Shown here in pieces: positions 1 to 6,645 of a stretch of 10,999 bases of DNA (position 1 is its first letter; every line of letters starts with the position of its first letter). The notes below the pieces were generated by a model. That model saw only the letters and a program-made list of their open reading frames with translations. It searched no databases and had not been told where the DNA came from. Position numbers and translations under genes: made by a program. The stretch lies in NCBI GenBank assembly GCA_051001995.1, contig JBPCMT010000045.1, forward strand, positions 1 to 10,999, read 5' to 3'. This DNA is from CAWEHQ01 sp051001995. Lineage in GTDB: Bacteria; Actinomycetota; Thermoleophilia; Solirubrobacterales; Thermoleophilaceae.

Positions 1-599
1 GCGGTACGCAGGGAAACGTCATCGGCGCTCGCCCGTTCGGAGACCTCGCCAAAGGCCTTGCGCATGATGCGTCCCATGCGCTCGTTCACCTCACGCTCGT
101 CCCACCGGAAGTGCTGCAGGTTCTGCACCCACTCGAAGTAGGAGACGATCACGCCGCCGGCATTGGCCATCACGTCGGGGATCACCACCACGCCCTTGTC
201 GGTGAGGATCTCGTCCGCCGCCGGGGTGGTCGGGCTGTTGGCGCCCTCGATCACCATCCGGCAGCGCACGCGGTCGGCGTTGTCCTGGTGGATCATGCCC
301 CCGAGCGCCGCCGGGATGAACACCTCGCACTCGATGCCCAGCAGGTCGTCGGGGTCGAGTGGCTCGACGCCCTCGAACTCGGTGAGGCCGCCACCCGCGC
401 CGATGTGCGCGTGCAGAGCTGGGGCGTCGATCCCGCTCTCCGAGGTAATCGCCCTGGTCGCTTCGGAGACGCCCACGATCCGGCAGCCCAGGTCCTGGAT
501 GATGCGGGCCGCCCACGAGCCGACGTTGCCGAAGCCCTGAATCACGACGCGCGTTTCGGCGGCGTCGAGGCCCATCTCGGCCGCCGCCTCCTCGAACAC
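1..599 (-). pseudogene. NAD(P)-binding-domain remainder of the glutamate dehydrogenase, in frame after the stop, partial
   Basis: Immediately after the TAA the frame reads VFEEAAAEMGLDAAETR, then VVIQGFGNVGSWAARIIQDL, the dinucleotide fold of this family. It stays open to base 1. A GTG directly follows the stop and an ATG lies eight codons later. A GAGGAGG stretch sits about 12 nt before that ATG, so internal re-initiation is conceivable, but nothing shows it is used. The last roughly 20 residues expected for the family lie beyond the window. Confidence 0.75.
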
Positions 600-1370
600 T
601 TAGATCAGGCCGCGGCCGGTGGCCGACTCGCGCCCGTAGGAGCCCTCGAGCGAGATCGGCTTGCCGGTCACGATCGCCGGCGTGTGGCCGTGGAGCTTGC
701 CGTACTCGTCCATCATCCAGGCCATCGTCTGGGCGTTGGTGTTGACGTCCGGTGCGGGGATGTCGCGCGTCGGGCCGAGTACCTTGTCGATCTTGCTCAT
801 GAAGGAGCGCGCCACCTTCTCCTTCTCGTGCTCCTCGAGCTCGTCCGCGGGGCAGTTGACGCCGCCCTTGGCGCCGCCGTAGGGAATCCCGGCGATCGCC
901 GTCTTCCACGTCATCAGCGACGCGAGCGCGCGGATCTCGTCGAGATCGACCTCCGGGTGGAAGCGAACGCCGCCCTTGTACGGGCCGCGGGCGCCGTTGT
1001 GCTGGACGCGGTAGCCGGTGTAGACGTGGATCCGGCCGTCGGTCTGGGTGACAGGGATCTGCACCTGCACCTCCCGGTAGGCCGAGCGCAGGACCGCCGC
1101 CACGTCGTCGCGCAACCCGATCCGCTCAGCGGCGCGGTTGAAGTAGTGGTTGATGATCTCGAAGTTCGAGAGCTCGGCGCGCCCGCCGGCGGGCGTGGAG
1201 CCCGGGGCCTCCGGCGTCGCCTGCCCGTCGCCGGTCCCGCCCTCGTGGAGCGCCTGCTTCTCGGTGACCGTGTCACCGATCTCCTGGTCGGTGCCGGTCC
1301 GGCCGTCCTGCTCCTTGGCCTCCGCGTCGTGCGAGTCCTTCGTCGCCGTCCGCGCCTCGTCGTCCGCCAT
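600..1370 (-). CDS. N-terminal (substrate-domain) ORF of the interrupted glutamate dehydrogenase
   Basis: This 256-residue reading frame is what would be translated if the stop is real. The ATG is preceded by a strong ribosome binding site (GGAGGAG, 3 nt gap), which supports this start despite the long disordered-looking N terminus. The product ends at ATGRGLI, just at the hinge into the nucleotide-binding domain. It holds all substrate-side catalytic residues but no NAD(P) site, so alone it should have no dehydrogenase activity. It is divergent from pyrD, with about 97 bp between the starts. Confidence 0.6.
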   Translation of the reverse strand: MADDEARTATKDSHDAEAKEQDGRTGTDQEIGDTVTEKQALHEGGTGDGQATPEAPGSTPAGGRAELSNFEIINHYFNRAAERIGLRDDVAAVLRSAYREVQVQIPVTQTDGRIHVYTGYRVQHNGARGPYKGGVRFHPEVDLDEIRALASLMTWKTAIAGIPYGGAKGGVNCPADELEEHEKEKVARSFMSKIDKVLGPTRDIPAPDVNTNAQTMAWMMDEYGKLHGHTPAIVTGKPISLEGSYGRESATGRGLI

Positions 1371-1373
1371 CGT

Positions 1374-1380
1374 CTCCTCC
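1374..1380 (-). promoter_or_regulatory. Ribosome binding site of the glutamate dehydrogenase gene
   Basis: GGAGGAG lies 3 nt before the ATG at 1370-1368 on the minus strand. It is one of the strongest Shine-Dalgarno matches in the window. It decides the start codon, which would otherwise be doubtful because the first 66 residues match no part of the enzyme fold. Confidence 0.7.
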
Positions 1381-1467
1381 GGTCGCTACCCATCCTCTAC
1401 CCACGAGAAGGCGGGCGCAACCGGGGCCCCGAGCGGATGCCCAGTAGGCTTGCTTCCGCTCTGGGCC

Positions 1468-2580
1468 TTGATCTACCGGTTCTTCTTCAAGTCGATCATC
1501 CAGCGCCTCCCCGCTGAGGCCGCACACTCACTCGCCGCGCGGACCTTGCGCGCCCTCACCGCCATTCCCGGCCTTCGCGCCGGACTGTGGCGAGCGCTTC
1601 AGCCGAAGGATTCGACCCTGCACGTGAGAGCGCTCGGCCGGACCTTCCCCAGTCCGCTCGGTGTCGCCGGAGGCATGGACAAGGACGCGACCTGGTTCGA
1701 GAGCCTCGGCGCACTGGGGTTCGGCTTCGTCGAGGTGGGCACCGTGACGGCGCGAAGACAGCGCGGGAACGACGGCAAGCGCGTGTGGCGGCTGCCCGAG
1801 GACCGCGCCGTGCTCAACCGGCTGGGCTTCCCGAACTCGGGCGCGGAGGTCGCGGCGCGCCGGCTGCGCAACCGGAGCGGCCAGACGATCGTCGGAGTGA
1901 ACGTCGGAAAGTCGATGGCCGTCCCCGTCGACGAAGCCGGCGGCGATTACCGAGCCTCGGTCCGCCGGCTCGCCCCGCTCGCGGACTTCCTGGTCCTGAA
2001 CGTCAGCTCACCCAACACTCCGGGGCTGCGTGGAATGCAGGCGGTCGACGCGCTGCGAGCTCTCGCCGCCGAGGTGCGCGACGAGCTCAGCACGGTCGGC
2101 GCGCACGTCCCGTTGCTTCCGAAGATCGGCCCCGATTTGAGCGACGAGGAGATCGACGCGATCGCCGACCTCGCGCTCGAGCTAGAGCTCGACGGCATCG
2201 TCGCGACCAACACCACGGCGGGACGCGATGGGCTGGTCTCGGACCCGGCCCTCTGGAGCCGCGATGGCGGAATCTCAGGCGCTCCGCTGAAGGTGAGGGC
2301 GCTGGAGGTTCTCGAGCGGCTCCACGAGCGTGTCGGGCGGCAGCTCGTGCTCGTCTCCGTCGGCGGGATCGAGACGGTGGATGACGCATGGCAGCGCCTG
2401 CGCGCAGGGGCGACCCTGATCGAGGCGTATACGGGGTTCGTCTACGGCGGCCCGCTCTGGCCGTCCCGTATCAATCGCGGTCTGGCTCGGCGGCTTCGCG
2501 ACTCCGAGCACGCGTCGCTGCAGGATTTGGTGGGGGCCGCGGCGCTCCCCGGCGCGATGGAGCCCGAGCGGACTCCTTAG
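1468..2580 (+). CDS. pyrD: Dihydroorotate dehydrogenase (quinone), class 2
   Basis: This FMN enzyme oxidises dihydroorotate to orotate at the inner face of the membrane and passes the electrons to quinone, the fourth step of de novo UMP synthesis. From the chosen TTG start the protein has 370 residues, slightly long for class 2. The N-terminal helical part (about 1-45, starting MIYRFFFKSII) is the quinone/membrane-docking element that marks class 2. The FMN barrel follows: GVAGGMDKDA (65-74), EVGTVTARRQ, and LNRLGFPN (117-123). NVSSPNTPGLR (178-188) carries the catalytic base, S181 by comparison with E. coli S175. Further on come KIGPD (K219), VATNTT and VSVGGIE (FMN phosphate loop). The start was chosen because MIYR is the usual opening; another TTG lies six codons upstream at 1450. 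Neither has a convincing ribosome binding site. A TAGGCT at 1445-1450 could be a -10 element, giving a very short leader. It stands as a single gene diverging from gdhA. Confidence 0.95.
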   Translation: MIYRFFFKSIIQRLPAEAAHSLAARTLRALTAIPGLRAGLWRALQPKDSTLHVRALGRTFPSPLGVAGGMDKDATWFESLGALGFGFVEVGTVTARRQRGNDGKRVWRLPEDRAVLNRLGFPNSGAEVAARRLRNRSGQTIVGVNVGKSMAVPVDEAGGDYRASVRRLAPLADFLVLNVSSPNTPGLRGMQAVDALRALAAEVRDELSTVGAHVPLLPKIGPDLSDEEIDAIADLALELELDGIVATNTTAGRDGLVSDPALWSRDGGISGAPLKVRALEVLERLHERVGRQLVLVSVGGIETVDDAWQRLRAGATLIEAYTGFVYGGPLWPSRINRGLARRLRDSEHASLQDLVGAAALPGAMEPERTP

Positions 2581-2634
2581 CTGATGCTTGAGTGACGCCG
2601 AACCTTTACTTAGGCGACTTGTCCCGTTTCTTGG

Positions 2635-2657
2635 TGCACCGCACCCGGGTCGGTGCA
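2635..2657. terminator. Candidate bidirectional hairpin between pyrD and tRNA-Ala
   Basis: TGCACCG (2635-2641) and CGGTGCA (2651-2657) form a perfect 7-bp stem around a 9-nt loop that itself contains the palindrome ACCCGGGT. The hairpin sits 54 nt after the pyrD stop and 16 nt past the 3' end of the tRNA, where both convergent transcripts should end. There is no T-tract on either side, so it would be a U-less hairpin of the type proposed for actinobacteria. A regulatory palindrome is the alternative. Confidence 0.4.
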
Positions 2658-2673
2658 GGTCTTCGAACGAAAG

Positions 2674-2746
2674 TGGAGCCAGCCGGGCTCGAACCGGCGA
2701 CCTCCTGCTTGCAGGGCAGGCGCTCTTCCAACTGAGCTATGGCCCC
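2674..2746 (-). tRNA. tRNA-Ala(UGC)
   Basis: The 73-nt gene folds as a full cloverleaf. The acceptor stem is GGGGCCA / TGGCTCC, the D arm is GCTCAGTTGGAAGAGC, and the anticodon stem CCTGC/GCAGG surrounds a CCTGCAA loop with anticodon TGC. The T arm is GCCGGTTCGAGCCCGGC. The acceptor stem holds the G3:U70 wobble that is the identity element for alanyl-tRNA synthetase, and the discriminator base is A. The 3' CCA is not encoded (A is followed by CTT), so a CCA-adding enzyme is needed. It is transcribed towards pyrD and away from the CNNM gene. Confidence 0.97.
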
Positions 2747-2758
2747 GACAGGACTTCG

Positions 2759-2764
2759 AGTCTA
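2759..2764 (-). promoter_or_regulatory. Candidate -10 element for the tRNA-Ala gene
   Basis: TAGACT on the minus strand matches the actinobacterial TAnnnT -10 pattern. It ends 12 nt before the first base of the mature tRNA, leaving a leader of about 5 nt. No clear -35 hexamer is seen at 16-18 nt upstream, so this is only suggestive. Confidence 0.35.
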
Positions 2765-2963
2765 ACCGCGGGCCTTCGACCCCACCGTCGCGCTGGCCGG
2801 CCCGCGCGAAGAGCGCTGGAGGCGAGGCTAAGATGTCGCCGACAGATGCGCTCCCTGCCTCATCGGGACCGCGCCCGGCGGCTCGAGTGCGCTCAGCCCG
2901 CCATCTAGACGTGACGTCCGACGACGACAGCTCGAGTACCGGCCCGCGTTCGGCGGGGAGACG

Positions 2964-4259
2964 ATGGCGCTCGAGCTGATCGCCGCCCTCGCGCTGGTCG
3001 CCGCGAATGGCTTCTTCGTAGCCACCGAGTTCTCGATCACTCGCCTACGACCCACCCAGGTCGACGACTTCGAGCGTCAGAAGCGGCCGGGCGCGCGCTC
3101 GGTGCGCCACGCCGTGGATCACCTCGATGCCTATCTCGCGGCCTGCCAGCTCGGGATCACGATCGCGAGCCTGGGCCTCGGTGCGCTCGCCGAGCCGGTG
3201 TTCGAGGCGCTGCTGGAGCCGCTGATCGGAGAGGGCGCCGAGGTCGTCGGGCTGCCGATCGCCTTCCTGATCGCCTTCCTGGTGACCACGACGCTCCACG
3301 TGGTCCTCGGCGAGCTGTCGCCGAAGAGCCTGGCGATCTCGCGCACGGCACGGACGTCGCTGCTCGTGGCGCCGGTGATGCGGATCTTCTACCTCGTCAC
3401 GAAGCCGCTCGTGGATCTCTTCAACGGGATGGGCAATCTGGTACTCAAGCCGTTCGGCGTTCCCCCGGCGCGCGAGGTCGGCCACTCGCCCCACTCGGAG
3501 CAGGAACTGCGCTCGTTGCTGCGCCAGAGCCAGGTCGCCGGCGAGATCCAGCCCGAGGACTGGCGGTTGTCCGAAAACATCTTTTCGTTCGGCGACATGC
3601 GGGCGCGGGAGGTGATGATGCCGCGGCCGGAGATCGACTACGTGACGACCGATAGCGACGTCCGCGGGGCCGCCGGTCGCGCCATGGACACCGGCCACAC
3701 GCGCCTACCCCTCTGCGACCCGGAGAGCGGGGGCCTGGACGCGGTCGTGGGCGTAGTGCACATCAAGGACCTACTCTCGGTGGCGCTGAAGGGAGAGGAC
3801 ACGAAGCTGGGCGACCTCGCGCGCGAGGTCAGCCGCTTCTCGGAGTCCACGCTGATCGACGAGGTGCTGCGGGAGCTCCAGCGGCGCCACCAGCACATGT
3901 CGCTGGTCGTGGACGAGCACGGGACGACCGTCGGGCTGGTGACGCTCGAGGACATCCTCGAGGAGCTGGTCGGGGAGATCGAGGACGAGTTCGACGTCGA
4001 GGCGGCCGAGCACATCCGGCGCGACGGCGACGCCACCGTCGTCGACGGATCGACTCCGATTCGCCTCCTCGCCCAAGAGCTCGGGTTCGAGCTGCCGGAC
4101 CCCCATGAGGCCACGATTGGCGGCCACATCCTCGAGATGCTCGGCAGGATGCCGGAGGTCGGAGAGGTGATCGACCTCGACGGCTACCGGGCGGAGATCG
4201 AGAGCCGGACCGACGCCCAGATAACGGGGCTGCGCTTCCGGCGCAGGCAGGAGGCGTGA
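2964..4259 (+). CDS. CNNM-domain / tandem-CBS / CorC-HlyC membrane protein (hemolysin-C/MpfA-like family)
   Basis: A 431-residue integral membrane protein of the CNNM (DUF21) family, whose studied members move or regulate Mg2+ and other divalent cations; the old name hemolysin is misleading. The membrane part covers about residues 1-165: helices near 2-20, 58-80, 93-115 and 128-150, with the conserved LGLGALAEP (70-78) and GELSPKSLAI (116-125). The CBS pair follows (about 210-335), with REVMMPR at 215-221 and HMSLVVDEHGTTVGLVTLED at 311-330. A C-terminal CorC_HlyC domain covers about 345-428. The ATG has GGGGAG 3 nt upstream. The 217 bp between it and the tRNA hold no gene. Its stop overlaps the start of the next gene (GTGA), so the two are translationally coupled. 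The cation carried cannot be told from sequence. Confidence 0.92.
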   Translation: MALELIAALALVAANGFFVATEFSITRLRPTQVDDFERQKRPGARSVRHAVDHLDAYLAACQLGITIASLGLGALAEPVFEALLEPLIGEGAEVVGLPIAFLIAFLVTTTLHVVLGELSPKSLAISRTARTSLLVAPVMRIFYLVTKPLVDLFNGMGNLVLKPFGVPPAREVGHSPHSEQELRSLLRQSQVAGEIQPEDWRLSENIFSFGDMRAREVMMPRPEIDYVTTDSDVRGAAGRAMDTGHTRLPLCDPESGGLDAVVGVVHIKDLLSVALKGEDTKLGDLAREVSRFSESTLIDEVLRELQRRHQHMSLVVDEHGTTVGLVTLEDILEELVGEIEDEFDVEAAEHIRRDGDATVVDGSTPIRLLAQELGFELPDPHEATIGGHILEMLGRMPEVGEVIDLDGYRAEIESRTDAQITGLRFRRRQEA

Positions 4260-5392
4260 GGCAGGCGTCGGAGCCGCCGGACCCGGCGCGTCGCGGCGCC
4301 GGAGGCTCGCTGCGAGCGACGGTGCTGGGTCCCGCGGCCGACACCCCGCTCGCGAGGGCCGCCCAGGTCAGCCTGCAGTTCCTCCTCGTCGCCGCGGCGC
4401 TCGCCGTTGCCGGATACGTCGTCGTCCAGCTCCGGCTGGTGGTGCTGCCGCTCCTCGTGGCCGTCTTCCTGGCGACGGTCCTGATGCCGGCGGCCGACTG
4501 GCTGCGCCGCCGCATCCCGGACGCGATCGCCGCGTTTGTGGTGATGCTCGTCGCGCTCGCCCTGCTGGGCGGCCTGACCGCCGTGCTTGCGCCGTCGGTG
4601 GTCAGCGAGTTCGGCGACCTCGGCGAGAGCCTGCGCGAGGGGCTCGGCCAGATCGGCTCGACGCTCGAGCGCGTCGGCTTCTCGCAGGCGGAGATCGACG
4701 GCGCCATCGACGACGCGCTGACCTCGCTGCAGGACAACGTCGGCGGCATCGGCCAGGGCGTCGTGACTGGCGCGCTGTTCGTGGGCGAGCTCGTCACCGG
4801 GCTGCTGCTCGCGCTCGTGCTGCTGTTCTTCCTGCTGAAGGACGGCCACGGGATCTGGAACTGGATCGTGGCGCTCGTCCCGGCCCGCAGGCGCGAAGGC
4901 GTCCGCGAGGTCGGGAGCGCCTCGTGGTCGACGCTCGGGCACTACCTGCGCGGAGTGGCGCTGGTCGCGCTCTTCGACGGCGTCACGATCGGCGTCGCGC
5001 TCGCGATCCTCGGCGTTCCGCTCGTCCTCCCCCTCGCCGTACTCACGTTCTTCGGCGCCTTCTTCCCGCTCGTGGGCGCCTTCACCGCCGGCTTCGTTGC
5101 CGCGCTGGTCGCGCTCGTGTCGGAGGGGCCGGTGACCGCGCTGATCGTGGTCGGGGTGATCGTGGCGATCCAGCAGCTCGAGGGCGACCTCATCTACCCG
5201 GTGCTGGTCGGGCGCCAGATTCGCCTGCACCCGGTGGCGATCCTGCTGGTGCTCACCGCCGGAGCTGTCGTGGCCGGGATCGTGGGAGCGCTGTTCGCGG
5301 TTCCCGCCGCGGCGGTCGGCTGGACCGCGATCCAGCACCTGCGCGGCGAGCGCCGGCCGAAGGACATCACGCCCCCGCCCGGCGAAGGCTGA
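4256..5392 (+). CDS. AI-2E family transporter (PF01594-type permease)
   Basis: A 378-residue polytopic membrane protein. Hydrophobic segments lie near 41-59, 61-79, 91-112, 172-194, 233-255, 257-288, 294-306 and 326-355. A soluble, helix-rich stretch (about 117-168) falls after the third segment, as usual in this family. The family signature QQLEGDLIYPVLVGRQIRLHP (306-326) precedes the last hydrophobic region and its AVPAAA end. The family is named after E. coli TqsA, but other members are cation/H+ antiporters, so a signalling role should not be assumed. The GTG start overlaps the TGA of the CNNM gene. An AGGAGG sits only 1 nt before it, too close for normal use, so re-initiation is likely. 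A GTG at 4322 (V23) is an alternative that would remove the disordered first 22 residues. Co-transcription with a cation-linked CNNM protein suggests an ion-homeostasis context. Confidence 0.9.
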   Translation: MRQASEPPDPARRGAGGSLRATVLGPAADTPLARAAQVSLQFLLVAAALAVAGYVVVQLRLVVLPLLVAVFLATVLMPAADWLRRRIPDAIAAFVVMLVALALLGGLTAVLAPSVVSEFGDLGESLREGLGQIGSTLERVGFSQAEIDGAIDDALTSLQDNVGGIGQGVVTGALFVGELVTGLLLALVLLFFLLKDGHGIWNWIVALVPARRREGVREVGSASWSTLGHYLRGVALVALFDGVTIGVALAILGVPLVLPLAVLTFFGAFFPLVGAFTAGFVAALVALVSEGPVTALIVVGVIVAIQQLEGDLIYPVLVGRQIRLHPVAILLVLTAGAVVAGIVGALFAVPAAAVGWTAIQHLRGERRPKDITPPPGEG

Positions 5393-5394
5393 CG

Positions 5395-6462
5395 CTACCG
5401 GCGCCCGGGGCGCCCGCCCGACGGGACCGCCTCGAACAGCTTCTCCGCCTGCCCGGACGGGTCCTCGGAGTCGAGCAGCACCACGCCAAGGGTGCGCCCG
5501 TCGCGGCGGACGACGGCCGCGAGCGAGGACCCCGCCTGCTCGGTGAAGCCGGTCTTGAGCCCGATCGTGCCCGCGTAGCCCTCCTGTAGCAGCGGGTTGG
5601 TGGTGGCGAGGTGTCGCCTGCCGCCGGCGATCGGAAAGTCGACCACCGCGCGCGGCTTGCGCGCGACGCGCTCGATCAGGGGCTCGGCCATCGCGAGACG
5701 CGTCAGGGCGCCGAGGTCGGCCGCGCACGAGCGGTTCTCGGGCTCGAGCCCGTGGGCCGAGACGAAGCGAGTGCAGTCGAGCTCGAGCCGCCGCGCGCGC
5801 CGGTTCATGCCCTCGACGAAGCGCGCGACCGAGCCGGCGCTCTCGATCGCCAGCGCGGTCGAGGCGTCGTTCGCGGAGGAGATCAGCATCGCGTGAAAGA
5901 GGGCGCCGACGGAAACGCGCATCCCCGCCTCGAGCCCGACCGCTGAGCCCAGCACCCCGCCGGAGGCCTCGAGGCCCGCGGCGTCGCTGCCGATCTCCAC
6001 CTGACGGCGGGGGCGGCGGAGGTCCTCGGCGACCAGCAGCGCGGTCATGATCTTCGTGAGGCTCGCCACCGGCCGCTCGTCATGCGCGTGGCGACGCCAC
6101 AGGACGTCGCCGCTGTCGAGGTCGAATAGCAGGCCCGCCGCCGGCGGATCCTCGAACTCGACCGCCACCTCGTCGCGCCCTCCCAGCGAGAGCGCCGCCT
6201 CGTCGGCGCGGCTCGGCTGCGGCCGTCCCTCCGGGGCGGGCTCACGCTCGGCTCCCGGCGTCAGGACGCCGAGCGTGCCGAGCCGCGACGAGTCGCCGAC
6301 GTCTCCGTCTCCGAAGGCGAGCCACCCGGCCACGCCGGCGACGAGGCCCGCCGCCACCGCCAGCCGGCGCCGGAGACGCCCGCGGGTGCCGCGCCGACCG
6401 CCGAGCGAAGGTCCGTCCCAGCCGAGCCCCCGCTTGCGGCCGCCCTGGAGCGGGCTATTCAT
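5395..6462 (-). CDS. D-alanyl-D-alanine carboxypeptidase (serine peptidase family S11, penicillin-binding protein 5/6 type)
   Basis: Removes the terminal D-Ala from peptidoglycan stem pentapeptides outside the membrane and so limits cross-linking. The 355-residue protein starts with a basic cytoplasmic tail (1-33), one membrane helix (about 34-50) and a Pro/Glu-rich linker (51-105). The catalytic domain then carries all three active-site motifs: SLTK (S134 nucleophile, K137), SAN (196-198) and KTG (303-305). The usual C-terminal beta domain and amphipathic anchor of E. coli PBP5 are missing. The protein is thus held, if at all, by its N-terminal helix as a signal anchor. The ATG lies inside the last codons of the small membrane gene upstream (8-nt overlap) with no good ribosome binding site of its own, implying coupling. 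Its stop is only 2 bp from the convergent AI-2E gene. Beta-lactamase is unlikely given the S11-type motif spacing. Confidence 0.93.
   Translation of the reverse strand: MNSPLQGGRKRGLGWDGPSLGGRRGTRGRLRRRLAVAAGLVAGVAGWLAFGDGDVGDSSRLGTLGVLTPGAEREPAPEGRPQPSRADEAALSLGGRDEVAVEFEDPPAAGLLFDLDSGDVLWRRHAHDERPVASLTKIMTALLVAEDLRRPRRQVEIGSDAAGLEASGGVLGSAVGLEAGMRVSVGALFHAMLISSANDASTALAIESAGSVARFVEGMNRRARRLELDCTRFVSAHGLEPENRSCAADLGALTRLAMAEPLIERVARKPRAVVDFPIAGGRRHLATTNPLLQEGYAGTIGLKTGFTEQAGSSLAAVVRRDGRTLGVVLLDSEDPSGQAEKLFEAVPSGGRPGRR
5400..5414. terminator. Candidate GC hairpin at the AI-2E / carboxypeptidase convergent junction
   Basis: GGCGCC (5400-5405) and GGCGCC (5409-5414) can pair around a 3-nt loop, 7 nt after the AI-2E stop and inside the last codons of the convergent carboxypeptidase gene. 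There is no T-tract. In DNA this GC-rich such short repeats arise by chance, so support is positional only. Confidence 0.25.
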
Positions 6463-6631
6463 CGTCCGCCGAGGTGAGCGCGCCGAGCACGCCGAATCCG
6501 AGGACGACGATGATCACGAACGAGAGCACCACGATCACGGTCACGCCGTCCTCGAGCGCGACGCTGAGCGTGAGGAAGGCGAGCAGCCCGACGAGGGCGA
6601 CCGCCCCGGCGAGGATCAGCGTTCGGGCCAT
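6455..6631 (-). CDS. Small two-helix membrane protein (58 residues), unrecognised family
   Basis: I do not recognise this protein. The ATG at 6631-6629 has a clear ribosome binding site (GAGGAG, 8 nt gap) that overlaps the rhomboid stop codon. The frame ends in TAG at 6455-6457. The product starts MARTLILAGAVALVGLLAF and is almost wholly hydrophobic. One helix spans about residues 4-25, a short turn (LEDG) covers 26-29, and a second helix spans about 31-52 with a glycine-spaced GFGVLG. A short acidic tail (SADDE) follows. With both ends on one side it would form a hairpin. Its position, 12 nt after the rhomboid gene and overlapping the carboxypeptidase start by 8 nt (ATGAATAG), makes it a real member of that operon. 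Possible roles, all inference: partner, regulator or substrate of the rhomboid, or a scaffold for the carboxypeptidase. Confidence 0.8.
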   Translation of the reverse strand: MARTLILAGAVALVGLLAFLTLSVALEDGVTVIVVLSFVIIVVLGFGVLGALTSADDE

Positions 6632-6639
6632 CGGTCGCG

Positions 6640-6645
6640 CTCCTC
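6640..6645 (-). promoter_or_regulatory. Ribosome binding site of the 58-residue membrane gene
   Basis: GAGGAG on the minus strand, 8 nt before the ATG at 6631. It shares bases with the rhomboid TGA (6646-6644), the arrangement expected for coupled translation, and it supports the small gene being real. Confidence 0.65.

Larger units (their letters stand above)
1..1370 (-). pseudogene. gdhA: Glutamate dehydrogenase (Glu/Leu/Phe/Val dehydrogenase family), split by an in-frame stop; 3' end outside window
   Basis: The encoded enzyme would oxidise glutamate to 2-oxoglutarate and ammonia with NAD(P), in the cytoplasm. Residues 1-66 are an acidic, Gly/Gln/Thr-rich extension. The catalytic fold begins near residue 68. 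The three family lysines are present with the spacing of Clostridium symbiosum GDH: K132 (YKGGVRFHP), K156 and K168 (GGAKGG). D208 (PAPDVNTNAQ) is the catalytic Asp. Codon 257, at 600-602, is TAA. Reading on in the same frame gives 199 stop-free codons to the window edge. These include the Rossmann motif GFGNVG (codons 279-284), FIPAALGG, IEGAN and a DVMANAGGVIVSYFEW-type segment, so the whole enzyme is recognisable. One base change (for example Tyr TAC to TAA) explains the break. It could be a recent nonsense mutation or a sequencing/assembly error. Family identity is near certain; cofactor preference cannot be told. Confidence 0.9.

Noticed and set aside
560..600. Glutamate dehydrogenase as a deliberately split two-gene enzyme using the GTG or ATG after the stop
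   Set aside because: There is no ribosome binding site at a good distance before the GTG and only a distant GAGGAGG before the ATG. A single-base nonsense change or error is simpler.
111..1517. A 468-codon plus-strand ORF antisense to glutamate dehydrogenase
   Set aside because: The translation is low in structure and full of Arg, Ala, Val, His and Asp runs. It is the mirror of a GC-rich conserved gene and shows no domain. Long antisense ORFs are expected opposite genes with strong third-position GC.
2881..2937. Repeated GCTCGAGT at 2881-2888 and 2930-2937 upstream of the CNNM gene as possible operator sites
   Set aside because: CTCGAG-type words are frequent in this GC-rich sequence, and the flanks are not similar.
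2588..2979. Two overlapping plus-strand ORFs of about 106-108 codons across the tRNA gene
   Set aside because: They read through the antisense of tRNA-Ala, lack ribosome binding sites and have no recognisable sequence.
4256..5392. Quorum-sensing (autoinducer-2) exporter role for the AI-2E family gene
   Set aside because: The name comes from one E. coli member. No luxS or other signalling gene is present here, and family members have other transport activities.
4184..5728. A 514-codon minus-strand ORF opposite the AI-2E gene and continuing into the carboxypeptidase gene
   Set aside because: The product is highly charged (Arg/Asp/Glu/His repeats) without motifs, and both real genes in the region have clear family signatures.
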